Shown in pieces: positions 1 to 8,362 of a stretch of 64,000 bases of DNA. Every line of letters begins with the position of its first letter. Positions within the stretch are counted from its first letter, which is position 1. The notes beneath the pieces are model-generated. The model was not told the DNA's origin and made no database searches. It saw nothing but the letters and a program-made list of their open reading frames with translations. A program made the position numbers and the translations under genes. The stretch is from Rhodoglobus sp. Lineage in GTDB: Bacteria > Actinomycetota > Actinomycetes > Actinomycetales > Microbacteriaceae. Where the stretch lies: contig JAODLY010000026.1 of assembly GCA_025464445.1 (NCBI GenBank), forward strand, positions 1 to 64,000. The letters run 5' to 3'.

Positions 1-839
1 TCGAGGATCCAGGTGCGCAGGATCACGAGCAGGTGCTCCTGCCGCACGGCGATCGCGGCAGCGCCCCTGATGGTGCCGAGCGACACGATGGGCTCATCCA
101 GCGCGTCATCCGGCAGCACGACGACGAGGCTGGTGAACCGCACTCGCAACTGCCGCGCGAGCACCCTCGTTCGCGAGGCGAGTTCGTGCATCGGCCGCTC
201 GAAGCCGACGGCCTTGCCGATGAGCTCGCCCTTACGGGCTCGCACCGGGCCGCCGAAGTCCTCGGAGAGCATGGCGAACAGGCCGGTCGGGCCGAGCACG
301 ATGTGGTCGACCTTCTGCTCGGGATCGCCGGTCGACACGTCGTGCCACACGGTGTATCCGATGCCGAGGGTGCCGAGAATGCGCGCCGTCGCCTCCTCGG
401 CCAGGGCGTCGGCGAGCGTGTGCCGGATCTCGAGCGGCGCCTCGCGCACGAGAGCGGGGTCGTAGGGGTCGTCGAGGGTCGCACCGCGGCCGACCCACTC
501 GCGCATCTGCCCGAGGAACTTCTCGCGCCGCCAGCCTCCGGGATGCCCGAACGAGCGCACCTGGGGCCGGGTGTCGGGCCTGGGCCTGGCCGCCTGTGCC
601 GTGAACGTCTCGTGCGCACCCGAAAGGCCTCGCCCGGCGTCGTAGGCGGCGCGCTTCTCGGGCGTACCGATCCGCTCCCAGGCAAGCTGCACTGCGACGA
701 ACCGCTTCTGGTCTCCACCGGTGTCTGGATGGGTCTCGCGCAGCGCCCTGCGGAACGCCTTGCGCAGCTCGTCATGGGGCGCGGATGCCGCAACCCCGAG
801 CACCTCGTACGGGCTCGCCGACATCGGGCTCTCGGGCAT
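1..839 (-). CDS. J-domain protein with NERD-like C-terminal domain (partial, 3' end off window)
   Basis: About 279 codons are visible and the 3' end lies beyond the left edge. The N-terminus is a J domain (about residues 9-66) with PYEVLGV, the HPD triad at residues 37-39 and the AWERIG...AAYD helix, so it should stimulate a DnaK-type Hsp70. After a linker, a segment with GYTVWHDV and KVDHIVLGPTGLFAM resembles the NERD (nuclease-related) domain; this part is inference. The start at 839 is chosen because a TATCCT hexamer (846-851) ends 6 nt upstream, suggesting a leaderless mRNA. An internal Met codon at 824 is an alternative. It lies 48 nt downstream of the acyl-CoA ligase-like gene on the same strand. 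Confidence 0.75.
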   Translation of the reverse strand, partial: MPESPMSASPYEVLGVAASAPHDELRKAFRRALRETHPDTGGDQKRFVAVQLAWERIGTPEKRAAYDAGRGLSGAHETFTAQAARPRPDTRPQVRSFGHPGGWRREKFLGQMREWVGRGATLDDPYDPALVREAPLEIRHTLADALAEEATARILGTLGIGYTVWHDVSTGDPEQKVDHIVLGPTGLFAMLSEDFGGPVRARKGELIGKAVGFERPMHELASRTRVLARQLRVRFTSLVVVLPDDALDEPIVSLGTIRGAAAIAVRQEHLLVILRTWIL

Positions 840-887
840 CGCTAAAGGATACCCGCGCGTAGCTGTGGGATCGTGCGCCGCCCCGGG

Positions 888-2474
888 CTACTTGCCCCTC
901 AGGTCCTTGCGCAGGATCTTGCCTGAACTCGACTTCGGCACGACGTCGATGAACGCGACCTGGCGCACCTTCTTGTGCGGTGCGACGTGTTCAGCCACGA
1001 AAGACATCACGCCCGCCTCGTCCAGCTGAGCGCCAGGGGCCAGCACCACGAACGCCTTGGGCACCTCCTGGCCGTCAGCGTCCGGGGAGCCGACGACCGC
1101 GGCATCCGCTATCCCGGGATGGGTGAGCAGCAGGGCCTCGAGCTCAGCGGGCGCCACCTGGTAGCCCTTGTATTTGATGAGCTCTTTGAGCCTGTCCACG
1201 ATCCAGAAGACGCCGTTGCTGTCGATCGTGGCGATATCGCCGGTGTGCAGGAATCCTTCGGCGTCGAGGGTCTGGCGGGTCGCCTCATCCTGCCCGAGGT
1301 AGCCGAGCATCACGTTCGGGCCGCGCACCAGCAACTCCCCCGGCTCGCTCATGCCGTGGTTGGTGTCTGCCTCGGGTGCGGCGATCTCCTCACCCGTCTC
1401 GACATCCACGAGCTTGCACTCGATGTTGGCGATCGGCACGCCGATGGAGCCGAGCGGGATGTCGTCGCGGTCCGGCGGGATCACGTGCGACACCGGGCTC
1501 ATCTCTGTCATGCCGTAGCCCTGCCGCACGCGTGTTCCGAGGCGTTTCGCGACGGCCTGGGCAAGCGCTGTGTCGAACGGGGCGGCGCCGGAGAGGATCG
1601 CGCGCACCGACGACAGGTCGTACGCGTCGATGAGCGGATGCTTGGCCAGCGCGACGGCGATCGGCGGCGCGATGAACAGGTAGGTGCACTCCTCGTCCTG
1701 GATGATCCGCAGGAACTCCGCGAGATCGAACTTGGGCATCGTCACGAGCCGCGCGCGTTTGCGCAGCGCGATGTTCAGCAGCACGGTCATCCCGTAGATG
1801 TGGAAGAACGGCAGCAGGGCGAGCACCCGGTCGTCGCGCTCGACATCGAGCACCGGCTTGCACTGGATCACGTTCGCCACGAGGTTTGTGTGGCTGAGCT
1901 TGACGCCTTTCGGCACACCCGTCGTGCCGGACGAGTACGGCAGCACGGCGACCTGGGTCGCAGGGTCGAAGCTGACCTCGGGTGCCGGCGCCTGCTCGCC
2001 GAGCAGGTCTTTCAGCGATGGATGCCCGTCGGCCCCGTCGATCACGATGAGGTGCTCATCGTCGATGCCGGCAGCGGATGCCGCGGCTTTCGCCTGGGCC
2101 AGCATGGGCGAGATCGTGAACAGGAACGTCGCGCCGGAGTCCTTCAGTTGCGTGGTGATCTCTTCCGGCGTGTAGAGCGCGTTGATCGTGGTCGCCGTGG
2201 CGCCGGCGCGCAGGATGCCGTGGAACACGGAGGCGAAGATCGGCAGGTTCGGGCAGAGCAACCCGACCACGTCGCCGACAGCGACGCCGCGTGCAGAGAG
2301 TGCGCCCGCGATCCCGTTGATCTGCCCGAGGAGCTGCCGGTAGGTGGTCTCCGCGCCGGAGCTGCCGTCGACGAGCGCTATTCGCTCGAGCTCGTCTTCG
2401 GTGATGTCCCCGAACAGGAATTCGTAGACACTGACCGCCGGGATCGTCTCGTCGGCGAACGGGCTCTTGTACAT
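888..2474 (-). CDS. AMP-dependent acyl-CoA synthetase/ligase (4-coumarate:CoA ligase-like)
   Basis: A 528-residue ANL-superfamily adenylating enzyme that activates a carboxylic acid as acyl-AMP and transfers it to CoA. The phosphate-binding loop SSGTTGVPKG lies near residues 181-190. YGMTEMSP (A5), GFLHTGDIA (A7), the hinge DRLKELIKYKG and the catalytic lysine motif PKSSSGKILRK near the C-terminus are all present, so it should be active. Size and motif spelling match the 4CL/long-chain branch; the true substrate cannot be read. The start is the Met preceded by AAAGGAG about 6 nt upstream; the frame stays open 19 codons further but has no ribosome site there. It diverges from the glutathione peroxidase gene across about 100 bp. 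Confidence 0.85.
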   Translation of the reverse strand: MYKSPFADETIPAVSVYEFLFGDITEDELERIALVDGSSGAETTYRQLLGQINGIAGALSARGVAVGDVVGLLCPNLPIFASVFHGILRAGATATTINALYTPEEITTQLKDSGATFLFTISPMLAQAKAAASAAGIDDEHLIVIDGADGHPSLKDLLGEQAPAPEVSFDPATQVAVLPYSSGTTGVPKGVKLSHTNLVANVIQCKPVLDVERDDRVLALLPFFHIYGMTVLLNIALRKRARLVTMPKFDLAEFLRIIQDEECTYLFIAPPIAVALAKHPLIDAYDLSSVRAILSGAAPFDTALAQAVAKRLGTRVRQGYGMTEMSPVSHVIPPDRDDIPLGSIGVPIANIECKLVDVETGEEIAAPEADTNHGMSEPGELLVRGPNVMLGYLGQDEATRQTLDAEGFLHTGDIATIDSNGVFWIVDRLKELIKYKGYQVAPAELEALLLTHPGIADAAVVGSPDADGQEVPKAFVVLAPGAQLDEAGVMSFVAEHVAPHKKVRQVAFIDVVPKSSSGKILRKDLRGK

Positions 2475-2575
2475 GTCGATCTCCTTTGACCGGGGTGGTT
2501 TGATCATTGCCCTCCCCGGGGGTTGCGGCAAGCATTTGCAGCCAAACCGCAGGCAGCCGGACGTAGGTTGTAGAC

Positions 2576-3082
2576 GTGACCACTATCAACACGACGCTCA
2601 ATGACATCCCCCTGACCACTATCGACGGCGCGACGACCTCGCTGGCGGAGTACGGGGACAAGGTGATGCTCATCGTCAACGTGGCATCCCGCTGCGGCCT
2701 CGCGCCGCAATACGAGAAGCTCGAGGAGTTGCAGAAGACCTACGGCGACCGCGGCTTCACCGTGCTCGGCTTTCCGAGCAACCAGTTCTTGCAAGAACTC
2801 AAAGACACCGAAGACATCAAGGAGTACTGCTCCCTCACCTGGGGTGTGACCTTCCCGATGTTCGACAAGGTGAAGCTGAACGGCAAGAACGCGCACCCGC
2901 TCTACAAGGAGCTGACCCAGACCGCCGATGCGTCGGGCAAGGCGGGCAAGGTGCAGTGGAACTTCGAGAAATTCGTCGTGACTCCCGACGGCTCTGTGCA
3001 CCGCTTCCGACCGAAGACCGAGCCCGACGACCCGGCGATCGTCAGCCTCATCGAAAGTTCGCTGCCCGCCTTGCGCGCCTAG
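2576..3082 (+). CDS. Glutathione peroxidase family protein (thiol peroxidase)
   Basis: A 168-residue, full-length GPx-fold peroxidase that should reduce hydroperoxides in the cytosol, probably with thioredoxin rather than glutathione. The peroxidatic cysteine (not selenocysteine) is Cys40 in NVASRCG. Gln73, Trp128 and Asn129 (VQWNF) complete the catalytic tetrad. Cys85 in EYCSLTWGVTFPMF sits where plant-type enzymes have the resolving cysteine, while the usual FPCNQF cysteine is Ser68. The GTG start has TAGGTT (2564-2569) ending 6 nt upstream and no Shine-Dalgarno. A second GPx in this window (30.8-31.1 kb) is only a C-terminal fragment, so this is the functional copy here. The phosphatase gene follows after 9 nt. 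Confidence 0.9.
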   Translation: MTTINTTLNDIPLTTIDGATTSLAEYGDKVMLIVNVASRCGLAPQYEKLEELQKTYGDRGFTVLGFPSNQFLQELKDTEDIKEYCSLTWGVTFPMFDKVKLNGKNAHPLYKELTQTADASGKAGKVQWNFEKFVVTPDGSVHRFRPKTEPDDPAIVSLIESSLPALRA

Positions 3083-3091
3083 GCTGGTGGG

Positions 3092-3817
3092 GTGCGCCTC
3101 CTTCTCATCCGGCACGGCCAGACCCCCGCAAACGTCGCAGGCGAACTCGACACCCTCGCTCCCGGCCCCGGACTCACCGCGCTCGGTGCCAGGCAGGCAG
3201 CCGAGGTGCCGCCGGCTCTCGCCAACGACCCGATCGACGGCATCTTCGCGAGCATCCTCGTGCGCACCCAGCTGACCGCCGCCCCGCTCGGCCTCGACCG
3301 CGGGCTCGAAGTGCAGGTCATGCCCGGCCTGCACGAGATCGAGGCGGGCTCGCTCGAGGGCAACACCGACCATGACTCGATCCGCACCTACCTGAAGACC
3401 GCCTTCGCCTGGGGCCTGGGCCAGCTCGACGCCACCATGCCCGGCGGCACAGACGGCCACGCCTTCTTCGAACGCTTCGACCGGGATGTCGCGGCAATCG
3501 CCCGACAGCTTGCCGGTTCGACGCTCAACGCCGACCCCGCCATCGCCCTGGCCACCGCCGCGAGCCGCACGGCAGTCGTCTTCAGCCATGGAGCGGCAAT
3601 CCGGGTCTGGGTGGCCGCGCGCGCCACGAACGTGCCGCCGTCGTTCGCCGGTGAGCACGACATCGACAACACGGGCGTTGTCGAACTCGTGGGCTCCCCC
3701 GCGTCGGGGTGGACGCTGCTGTCATGGCAGGGCACCCCGGTGGGCGGCGCCGACCTCGCAGATCCGACGGCGGACGACCCTACCGGCGAGACGCTGAGCG
3801 CCGCCGAGGCCGACTAG
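3092..3817 (+). CDS. Histidine phosphatase family protein
   Basis: 241 residues. It begins MRLLLIRHGQT, the RHG motif whose histidine is phosphorylated in the phosphoglycerate-mutase/acid-phosphatase fold, and carries the second catalytic histidine in VVFSHGAAIR. The substrate cannot be inferred. The GTG start has TAGGCT (3080-3085) ending 6 nt upstream, so it probably has its own leaderless promoter just after the GPx stop. The C-terminal 30 residues are low-complexity and acidic. Its TAG stop overlaps the stop of the convergent DUF2207 gene in a shared CTAG at 3814-3817. Confidence 0.85.
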   Translation: MRLLLIRHGQTPANVAGELDTLAPGPGLTALGARQAAEVPPALANDPIDGIFASILVRTQLTAAPLGLDRGLEVQVMPGLHEIEAGSLEGNTDHDSIRTYLKTAFAWGLGQLDATMPGGTDGHAFFERFDRDVAAIARQLAGSTLNADPAIALATAASRTAVVFSHGAAIRVWVAARATNVPPSFAGEHDIDNTGVVELVGSPASGWTLLSWQGTPVGGADLADPTADDPTGETLSAAEAD

Positions 3818-5631
3818 CGGCCTCCGCCACCTCCTCCGCCACCACCACCGCCGGAGAAACCGCCGCCGAACGAGCCGCCACCGAACGAGCCGCCGCCGCT
3901 GCCACCCCAGCTCGTGGCCGGCGGCGCGAGGGCGGCCGAGAAACCGTGCACGGTGCCAGAGAACAGGGCTGCGTTGAATCCATTGGCGCCGATGAACCAG
4001 TCGGGCTGCTCCGGCAACTGCTCGACGCGCACGGCGAGCTCTTTCATCCACTGGTCTTCAACACCCCAGAGCACAGCCCAGGGCAGCAGTTTCTCGTAGA
4101 GCTTGACCATCTGCAGGTTGTCGCCGACATCGACGCGTTCGGCGCCATCGGGGCTCTGCAGGGCGCGCAGGCGATCCTTTTCGGCGAGAGTGAGGTACAC
4201 CTGCATGCCCAGGAGGTAGTCGCGGGCATCCGCGCCCTTGTCCGTGAGCTGCAGCGGCCGTCGCGCGAGAACGGCCGTCGCAATGAACGCGGCGGTGCCG
4301 ACGAGCATCGTCGGCCACAGGAACACGCTCACGGTGAGATAGGCGCCGGCCGAGACGACAAGCAGCCCCAGCGCGACGATTCCCATGACCACCTGGGCGA
4401 CGACCAGCAGGACGCCGGCAGCGCGATTGCCCGGCTTTCGCTGCAGCCCGCTCGAGACGAGTGACTCACCCGACCGGTCCGACAAGCCGGCCAGGGCGGT
4501 CATGACCGGCTGGTTCGACTGCCCGAAACCGACGACGGCGCCGGCCTGCGGGTTCTCGCCGAACACGATGTCGAGCAGCGCCCGGTCTTCGGCGTTTGTG
4601 CCATCGGCTCCCAGGTACTGCAGGGAGTAGGGCTCGCTGTCCTCGGCGGTCGCATAGGCGAGGATCCTGAGGTTTTTGCGCACGGCGAGCCGCACGATGG
4701 CGGCGGGCATAGCCGTCCATGCACGGTGCATGAGGTGCGCGGCCTGCAGGATCGTCACATCCTTCGGCTCGCTGTATTGCGCCACGATGATCCCTCGGCC
4801 GCGCGCGCCGCGACCGGCATGCACCCGCGCCGCGATCGCCCCGCCCAGCGCCGCGAGGCTCAGCACGCCGAGGCCGCCGGAGAGCAGGTCGAAGCCGAAG
4901 GGCAACGGCTGCGCCACCGGGGGCGGCGTGGGTGTCGGGGTGACGAATGTGCCCTGGGCGAAGCCGATGGCGACTGTGAGGGTTTCACCCGGGCCGAGGT
5001 TGGTAGCGGAGGCGGAGAAGCCGGCGGCGCCCGTGGGCGCGCCGATCGGGCAGGTAGTCGTGCTGCCCTGCGGCCCCACGTAGCAGGCGGCATTGCCGGT
5101 GAGGGTTTGCACGAGCGACGGGTCGACATGCACCATCGCGGAGACGCGGCCGAACGGCTGGGCCCATCCCGTGCCGTTGATGTCCCAGTAGAACTCGTTG
5201 GAGTGCGTGTCCTGGAAGGAGCGCACCACGTTCTGCTGCGAATAGCTGATCACGTACGTGACGGCGCCGTGCACGAAGTCGTTGGTGCCGAGCGCGAGGT
5301 CGACGAAGCCGCTCGCGTAGCTCGTCTCGAAAGGCACGGGGGCACCCTTCTCATCGGTCACCGAGTTCACCACCGTGCCGAGGTCGACCCCGTCGTAGTC
5401 GCTCGGGATTGCCCGGATGATGCCCCGGTTCTGGTCGAAGTCGGGGAAGCGGGCGACTATCGTCTCGACGACATCGAGGTGGGAGGTTCCGTCGTCCGCC
5501 CTGGTGATCGTGTAGTCGGCGTCGAAGGAGTCGAACGTGAAATCGCTCGTGTCGGCGACCGCCGCCGCCGCAGGCAGCAGCACCGCGGCGGCAACGGCAA
5601 GGAGGGCGGCAGAACCGAGAAGATGTCGCAT
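3814..5631 (-). CDS. DUF2207 domain-containing membrane protein
   Basis: 605 residues. A signal peptide (about residues 1-26, ending AAAAVADT) leads an extracellular DUF2207 domain rich in beta-strand patterns (SDFTFDSFDADYTI, then DQNRGIIRAIP). A proline-rich stretch precedes a transmembrane segment near residue 255, then a cytosolic region, a pair of hydrophobic segments (about 405-455) and a final glycine/serine-rich tail of alternating GGGS/GGGF ending in a run of glycines. This layout is standard for the family; its function is unknown. The start has TAGGCT (minus strand of 5639-5644) ending 7 nt upstream. Confidence 0.8.
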   Translation of the reverse strand: MRHLLGSAALLAVAAAVLLPAAAAVADTSDFTFDSFDADYTITRADDGTSHLDVVETIVARFPDFDQNRGIIRAIPSDYDGVDLGTVVNSVTDEKGAPVPFETSYASGFVDLALGTNDFVHGAVTYVISYSQQNVVRSFQDTHSNEFYWDINGTGWAQPFGRVSAMVHVDPSLVQTLTGNAACYVGPQGSTTTCPIGAPTGAAGFSASATNLGPGETLTVAIGFAQGTFVTPTPTPPPVAQPLPFGFDLLSGGLGVLSLAALGGAIAARVHAGRGARGRGIIVAQYSEPKDVTILQAAHLMHRAWTAMPAAIVRLAVRKNLRILAYATAEDSEPYSLQYLGADGTNAEDRALLDIVFGENPQAGAVVGFGQSNQPVMTALAGLSDRSGESLVSSGLQRKPGNRAAGVLLVVAQVVMGIVALGLLVVSAGAYLTVSVFLWPTMLVGTAAFIATAVLARRPLQLTDKGADARDYLLGMQVYLTLAEKDRLRALQSPDGAERVDVGDNLQMVKLYEKLLPWAVLWGVEDQWMKELAVRVEQLPEQPDWFIGANGFNAALFSGTVHGFSAALAPPATSWGGSGGGSFGGGSFGGGFSGGGGGGGGGGGR

Positions 5632-5664
5632 GGGGCAGAGCCTAACCTGCCCCCTATCGCCGGG

Positions 5665-6693
5665 CTATTTCCAGCCCAGGGGTGTCCAGATGTGTTCGAC
5701 GATGGTCCTCAGGAGCCGCGAGTTGTACTCGACCCCGAGTTGGTTGGGCACGGTGACCAGCACGGTGTCGGCCGCCTGCACCGCGGCATCCTTCACGAGG
5801 TCCGTGGCGATCTCGTCGGGCTCGCCGACGTAACTTTTGCCGAACCGCGCGAGCCCACCGTCGAGGTGGCCGACCTGGTCTTCGCTGCCCCGCTCGCCGC
5901 CGAAATAGCGGCGATCCTCGTCCGTCGTGATCGGCAGGATGCTACGGCTCACCGAGACGCGCGGCTCACGGGTGTGCCCTGCCGCCGCGTACGCCTCGCG
6001 GAAGATCGCGATCTGCTCGGCCTGCAGCTCATCGAACGGCACGCCCGTGTCTTCGGTCAGCAGTGTGGAACTCATCAGGTTCATGCCCTGCTCCCCCGTC
6101 CACTTCGCCGTCGCGCGCGTGCCGGAGCCCCACCAGATACGGTCGGGCAGCCCGGGTGACTGCGGTTCGATCGCGAGCAGGCCCGGTCCGCGGGATGCGT
6201 GGGCGATGCCGGCGCCGCCGATCGCCTGGCGGAAGATGGCGGTCTTCAGCCGCGCATCCTCTGCCGCGGCTTGCTCGTCGCCCTCCCCCGCTGCGGGAAC
6301 GTAGCCGAAACGCTCGTAGCCGTGCAGCGCGGTCTCCGGCGACCCGCGGCTGAGGCCCAGCTGCAGGCGGCCCTCGCCGTGGGCGTGGGCGCTGATGAGG
6401 TCGGCGGCCGCGGCATCCTCGGCCATATAGAGGGGGTTCTCGTAGCGCATGTCGATCACGGCGGTGCCCAGCTCGATGGTGCTGGTGCGCGCGCCCATCG
6501 CGGCCAACAGGGGGAACGGCGAAGCGAGCTGGCGGGCGAAGTGGTGCACGCGCACGTAGGCGCCGTCGACCCCGAGCTCTTCGGCGGCTACCGCCAGTTC
6601 GATCGTCTGCGCGAGCGCCTCTGCCGCGGTGCGCACGACAGAGCCGGGAACCGCCTGGTAGTGCCCGAAGGAGAGGAACCCGATGCGTTTCAT
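5665..6693 (-). CDS. LLM-class flavin-dependent oxidoreductase
   Basis: 342 residues with the luciferase-like TIM-barrel pattern: an N-terminal FLSFGHYQ strand, HHFARQLASPFPLLAAMGART, IELGTAVIDM, LGLSRGSPE and a C-terminal AADTVLVTVPNQ. Members use reduced FMN or F420 to oxidise varied substrates; substrate and cofactor choice are not readable. The start is Met at 6693, preceded by GGAAA. The frame stays open 111 codons upstream, but that part is antisense to the neighbouring acetyltransferase gene and is not coding. It diverges from the acetyltransferase across 78 bp. Confidence 0.85.
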   Translation of the reverse strand: MKRIGFLSFGHYQAVPGSVVRTAAEALAQTIELAVAAEELGVDGAYVRVHHFARQLASPFPLLAAMGARTSTIELGTAVIDMRYENPLYMAEDAAAADLISAHAHGEGRLQLGLSRGSPETALHGYERFGYVPAAGEGDEQAAAEDARLKTAIFRQAIGGAGIAHASRGPGLLAIEPQSPGLPDRIWWGSGTRATAKWTGEQGMNLMSSTLLTEDTGVPFDELQAEQIAIFREAYAAAGHTREPRVSVSRSILPITTDEDRRYFGGERGSEDQVGHLDGGLARFGKSYVGEPDEIATDLVKDAAVQAADTVLVTVPNQLGVEYNSRLLRTIVEHIWTPLGWK

Positions 6694-6771
6694 GAGGTTT
6701 CCAGCGTATGACCGTTGCGAGGCATTCCCGCAGGTCGGCGATGTTCTCGCAACCGCACGTACGCTGGTTAC

Positions 6772-7056
6772 ATGGCCAAGACCCTCGCCCACGAACCGGA
6801 CGCCAGCCGCTACACGCTGCACATCGACGGCAAGCTCGTGGCACTCGCCGACTACGCGATCAACGGGCATTCGATCTCGTTCACCCACACCTACACGCAG
6901 CCGGCTGAGCGCGGGCACGGCTACGCGGGCGAGGTCGTCGACTTCGCGATGGACGACGTGGAGACGACATCGGACCGCAAGGTGCTGCCCATGTGCTGGT
7001 ATGTCGCCGAGTGGTTCGACAAGCATCCGGAGCGGGCCGGCCTGCTGACCCGCTAG
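6772..7056 (+). CDS. Small GNAT-family N-acetyltransferase (YjdJ/YidJ type)
   Basis: 94 residues, typical for the minimal single-domain GNAT proteins. The core PAERGHGYAGEVVDFAMDD corresponds to the acetyl-CoA pyrophosphate-binding R/Q-x-x-G-x-G/A loop and the following helix; VLPMCWYVAEWFDKHPE is the conserved C-terminal strand and helix. The substrate is unknown. The ATG has TACGCT (6760-6765) ending 6 nt upstream and no Shine-Dalgarno, which favours this start over an in-frame ATG at 6715. A hairpin follows directly after the stop. Confidence 0.8.
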   Translation: MAKTLAHEPDASRYTLHIDGKLVALADYAINGHSISFTHTYTQPAERGHGYAGEVVDFAMDDVETTSDRKVLPMCWYVAEWFDKHPERAGLLTR

Positions 7057-7074
7057 GTCCCCACTATTGGGGAC
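7057..7074 (+). terminator. Short hairpin after the acetyltransferase gene
   Basis: GTCCCC, loop ACTATT, GGGGAC: a perfect 6-bp stem starting right after the TAG stop. No T-run follows, so it may be a weak terminator or part of the control region of the DUF2510 gene. A comparable hairpin stands before the DUF2510 gene at 8147. Confidence 0.45.
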
Positions 7075-7135
7075 TCCCGCCTATCCCCCGCGATTGCCTA
7101 AGGTCAGGTGAATCGTTGCACTAATTGGGGGCCGA

Positions 7136-7828
7136 ATGTCGATCGCGGAGCACCAGGACGTACCAGCAGCCTGGTACCCGGACCGGACCGATCCGAGCCA
7201 GCTGCGCTGGTGGGATGGCGGCGACTGGACCGACGACGTGCGGCCGATGATCGCGGCAGTGCCGCAGCCCGAGGCAGCTCGCGCAGAGCCCGACGTGCCC
7301 GTCATGCAGACCAGGCGTGGGCTGCACGCCGTGGCACAGCACGCGCAGGGCTTCGGGCACGCATCCGCTGAGCAGCTGCGCGCCTGGCCACCGCCTTCGA
7401 TCGGGGAGCGCAAAGACATCCACACGGCCGTGCACGAGGTTCCCCGCGAGTGGAGTGCGCCGGCCGAGGCCGCGCCGGTTGCCCCGGAGGCGACAGTCGC
7501 CGAGACGATCGTCCCCGAGACGGCGGTTGCCGAAAGCACAGTCGCCGAGACCATCGAGTCCGACCTCTCCTACTCAGACCTGCCGCAGCCCGGCGAGTAC
7601 TTCCTCGAGGAGCCCGACGAGTTCGTCGCCGCTCCGCTGCCCCGCTACGACTTCTTTGCCGACATCAAGCAGCAGGCGCCCGTCGTGGAGCAGGTGCGAT
7701 ACAGCGAGCCGCTGCCGCACGTCGTCAACCACTTTCCCGACCCTGCACCATTCGGCACCAGCCTCACGCGCCGCCAGCTGCGCGAGATGGTCGGGCCGCT
7801 CACCACTTCAACGCTTCGCGCCGAATAG
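7136..7828 (+). CDS. DUF2510 domain-containing protein
   Basis: 230 residues. The N-terminal DUF2510 module (about residues 10-35) has the signature AAWYPDRTDPSQLRWWDGG followed by DWT; this short module sits at the N-terminus of many actinobacterial membrane or secreted proteins and its role is unknown. The rest is Pro/Ala/Glu/Val-rich and probably disordered, including an approximate AETIVPETAVAESTVAETI repeat near residues 122-141. No membrane segment is visible, unlike the longer paralogue at 8359. GGGGG lies 5 nt before the ATG. Confidence 0.75.
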   Translation: MSIAEHQDVPAAWYPDRTDPSQLRWWDGGDWTDDVRPMIAAVPQPEAARAEPDVPVMQTRRGLHAVAQHAQGFGHASAEQLRAWPPPSIGERKDIHTAVHEVPREWSAPAEAAPVAPEATVAETIVPETAVAESTVAETIESDLSYSDLPQPGEYFLEEPDEFVAAPLPRYDFFADIKQQAPVVEQVRYSEPLPHVVNHFPDPAPFGTSLTRRQLREMVGPLTTSTLRAE

Positions 7829-7850
7829 TCGCGAGGGATACATCTAGCAC

Positions 7851-7881
7851 CCACGATGGCGGGTAGTACCCGCCATCGTGG
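7851..7881 (+). terminator. Strong hairpin downstream of DUF2510 gene
   Basis: A perfect 14-bp inverted repeat: 7851-7864 pairs with 7868-7881 around loop AGT. It can extend outward through CATCT (7841-7845) and AGATG (7884-7888) across a small internal loop. Without a T-tract it is probably an intrinsic-like terminator or an mRNA-end stabiliser between the DUF2510 gene and the next small gene. Confidence 0.6.
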
Positions 7882-7910
7882 CCAGATGTGGTGATGGCAT
7901 AGTTGATTCC

Positions 7911-8045
7911 ATGACCGACAAAGACACGCCAGAACCGCTCGGGGCCCCCGAGGGCCCCACCCCGCCGTCCGCGCCGGAGGCACCGGAAACCCCGCAGCAG
8001 CATGGCTGGCATGACGGCGACGAGGAGCCCACTGAGGGCAGCTGA
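7911..8045 (+). CDS. Small acidic, proline-rich protein (44 aa)
   Basis: 44 residues starting MTDKDTPEPLG, with a Pro/Ala/Glu/Gly-rich middle and a C-terminal GWHDGDEEPTEG patch. Codon third positions are almost all G or C, as in neighbouring real genes. It fills the gap between two DUF2510 genes on the same strand. No domain is recognised and no function is assigned. TAGTTG precedes the ATG by 5 nt, and there is no Shine-Dalgarno. Confidence 0.5.
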   Translation: MTDKDTPEPLGAPEGPTPPSAPEAPETPQQHGWHDGDEEPTEGS

Positions 8046-8146
8046 CCGCGCATCCCACCTTGTGGGACCCCGCCTATTGGGGGACGCGAGCACGGGCATC
8101 CGGTGGATATCGTCAGGTGACGACGAAACGCCGCCGGGGGGATGCG

Positions 8147-8362
8147 ATGTCAGGAACTATCACGCGGATGCCGCCTGCCGGCTGGTATCCCGATCTGCTT
8201 CATGCTGCGCAGGTGCGCTGGTGGAATGGCACGGCCTGGACCGAACACGTCGAACTCGTGAAGCACGGCTCGGCTCCGCAAGGCATCGCCATCAATCGGT
8301 TGCGCGACGAGCCGCTCGTGACATCCATCGAAGTGCTCCGCGCGGCTGCGGGCTTCCAATGA
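8147..8362 (+). CDS. Short DUF2510 domain protein
   Basis: 71 residues, little more than one DUF2510 module: RMPPAGWYPDLLHAAQVRWW followed by NGTAWTEHV (about residues 7-36), then a short tail. The ATG is preceded by a GGGGGGA ribosome site. Its stop overlaps the start of the next gene as ATGA (8359-8362), so the two are translationally coupled. The following protein opens with an almost identical module, pointing to tandem duplication. Confidence 0.75.
   Translation: MSGTITRMPPAGWYPDLLHAAQVRWWNGTAWTEHVELVKHGSAPQGIAINRLRDEPLVTSIEVLRAAAGFQ

Noticed and set aside
975-2489. 504-codon open frame on the plus strand across the acyl-CoA ligase gene
   Set aside because: It is antisense to a gene with complete family motifs; long antisense frames are expected from G/C-ending codons. 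Its translation is Arg/His/Gly-rich without motifs.
2695-2697. Selenocysteine in the glutathione peroxidase
   Set aside because: The active-site codon is TGC (Cys), and there is no in-frame TGA at the active site.
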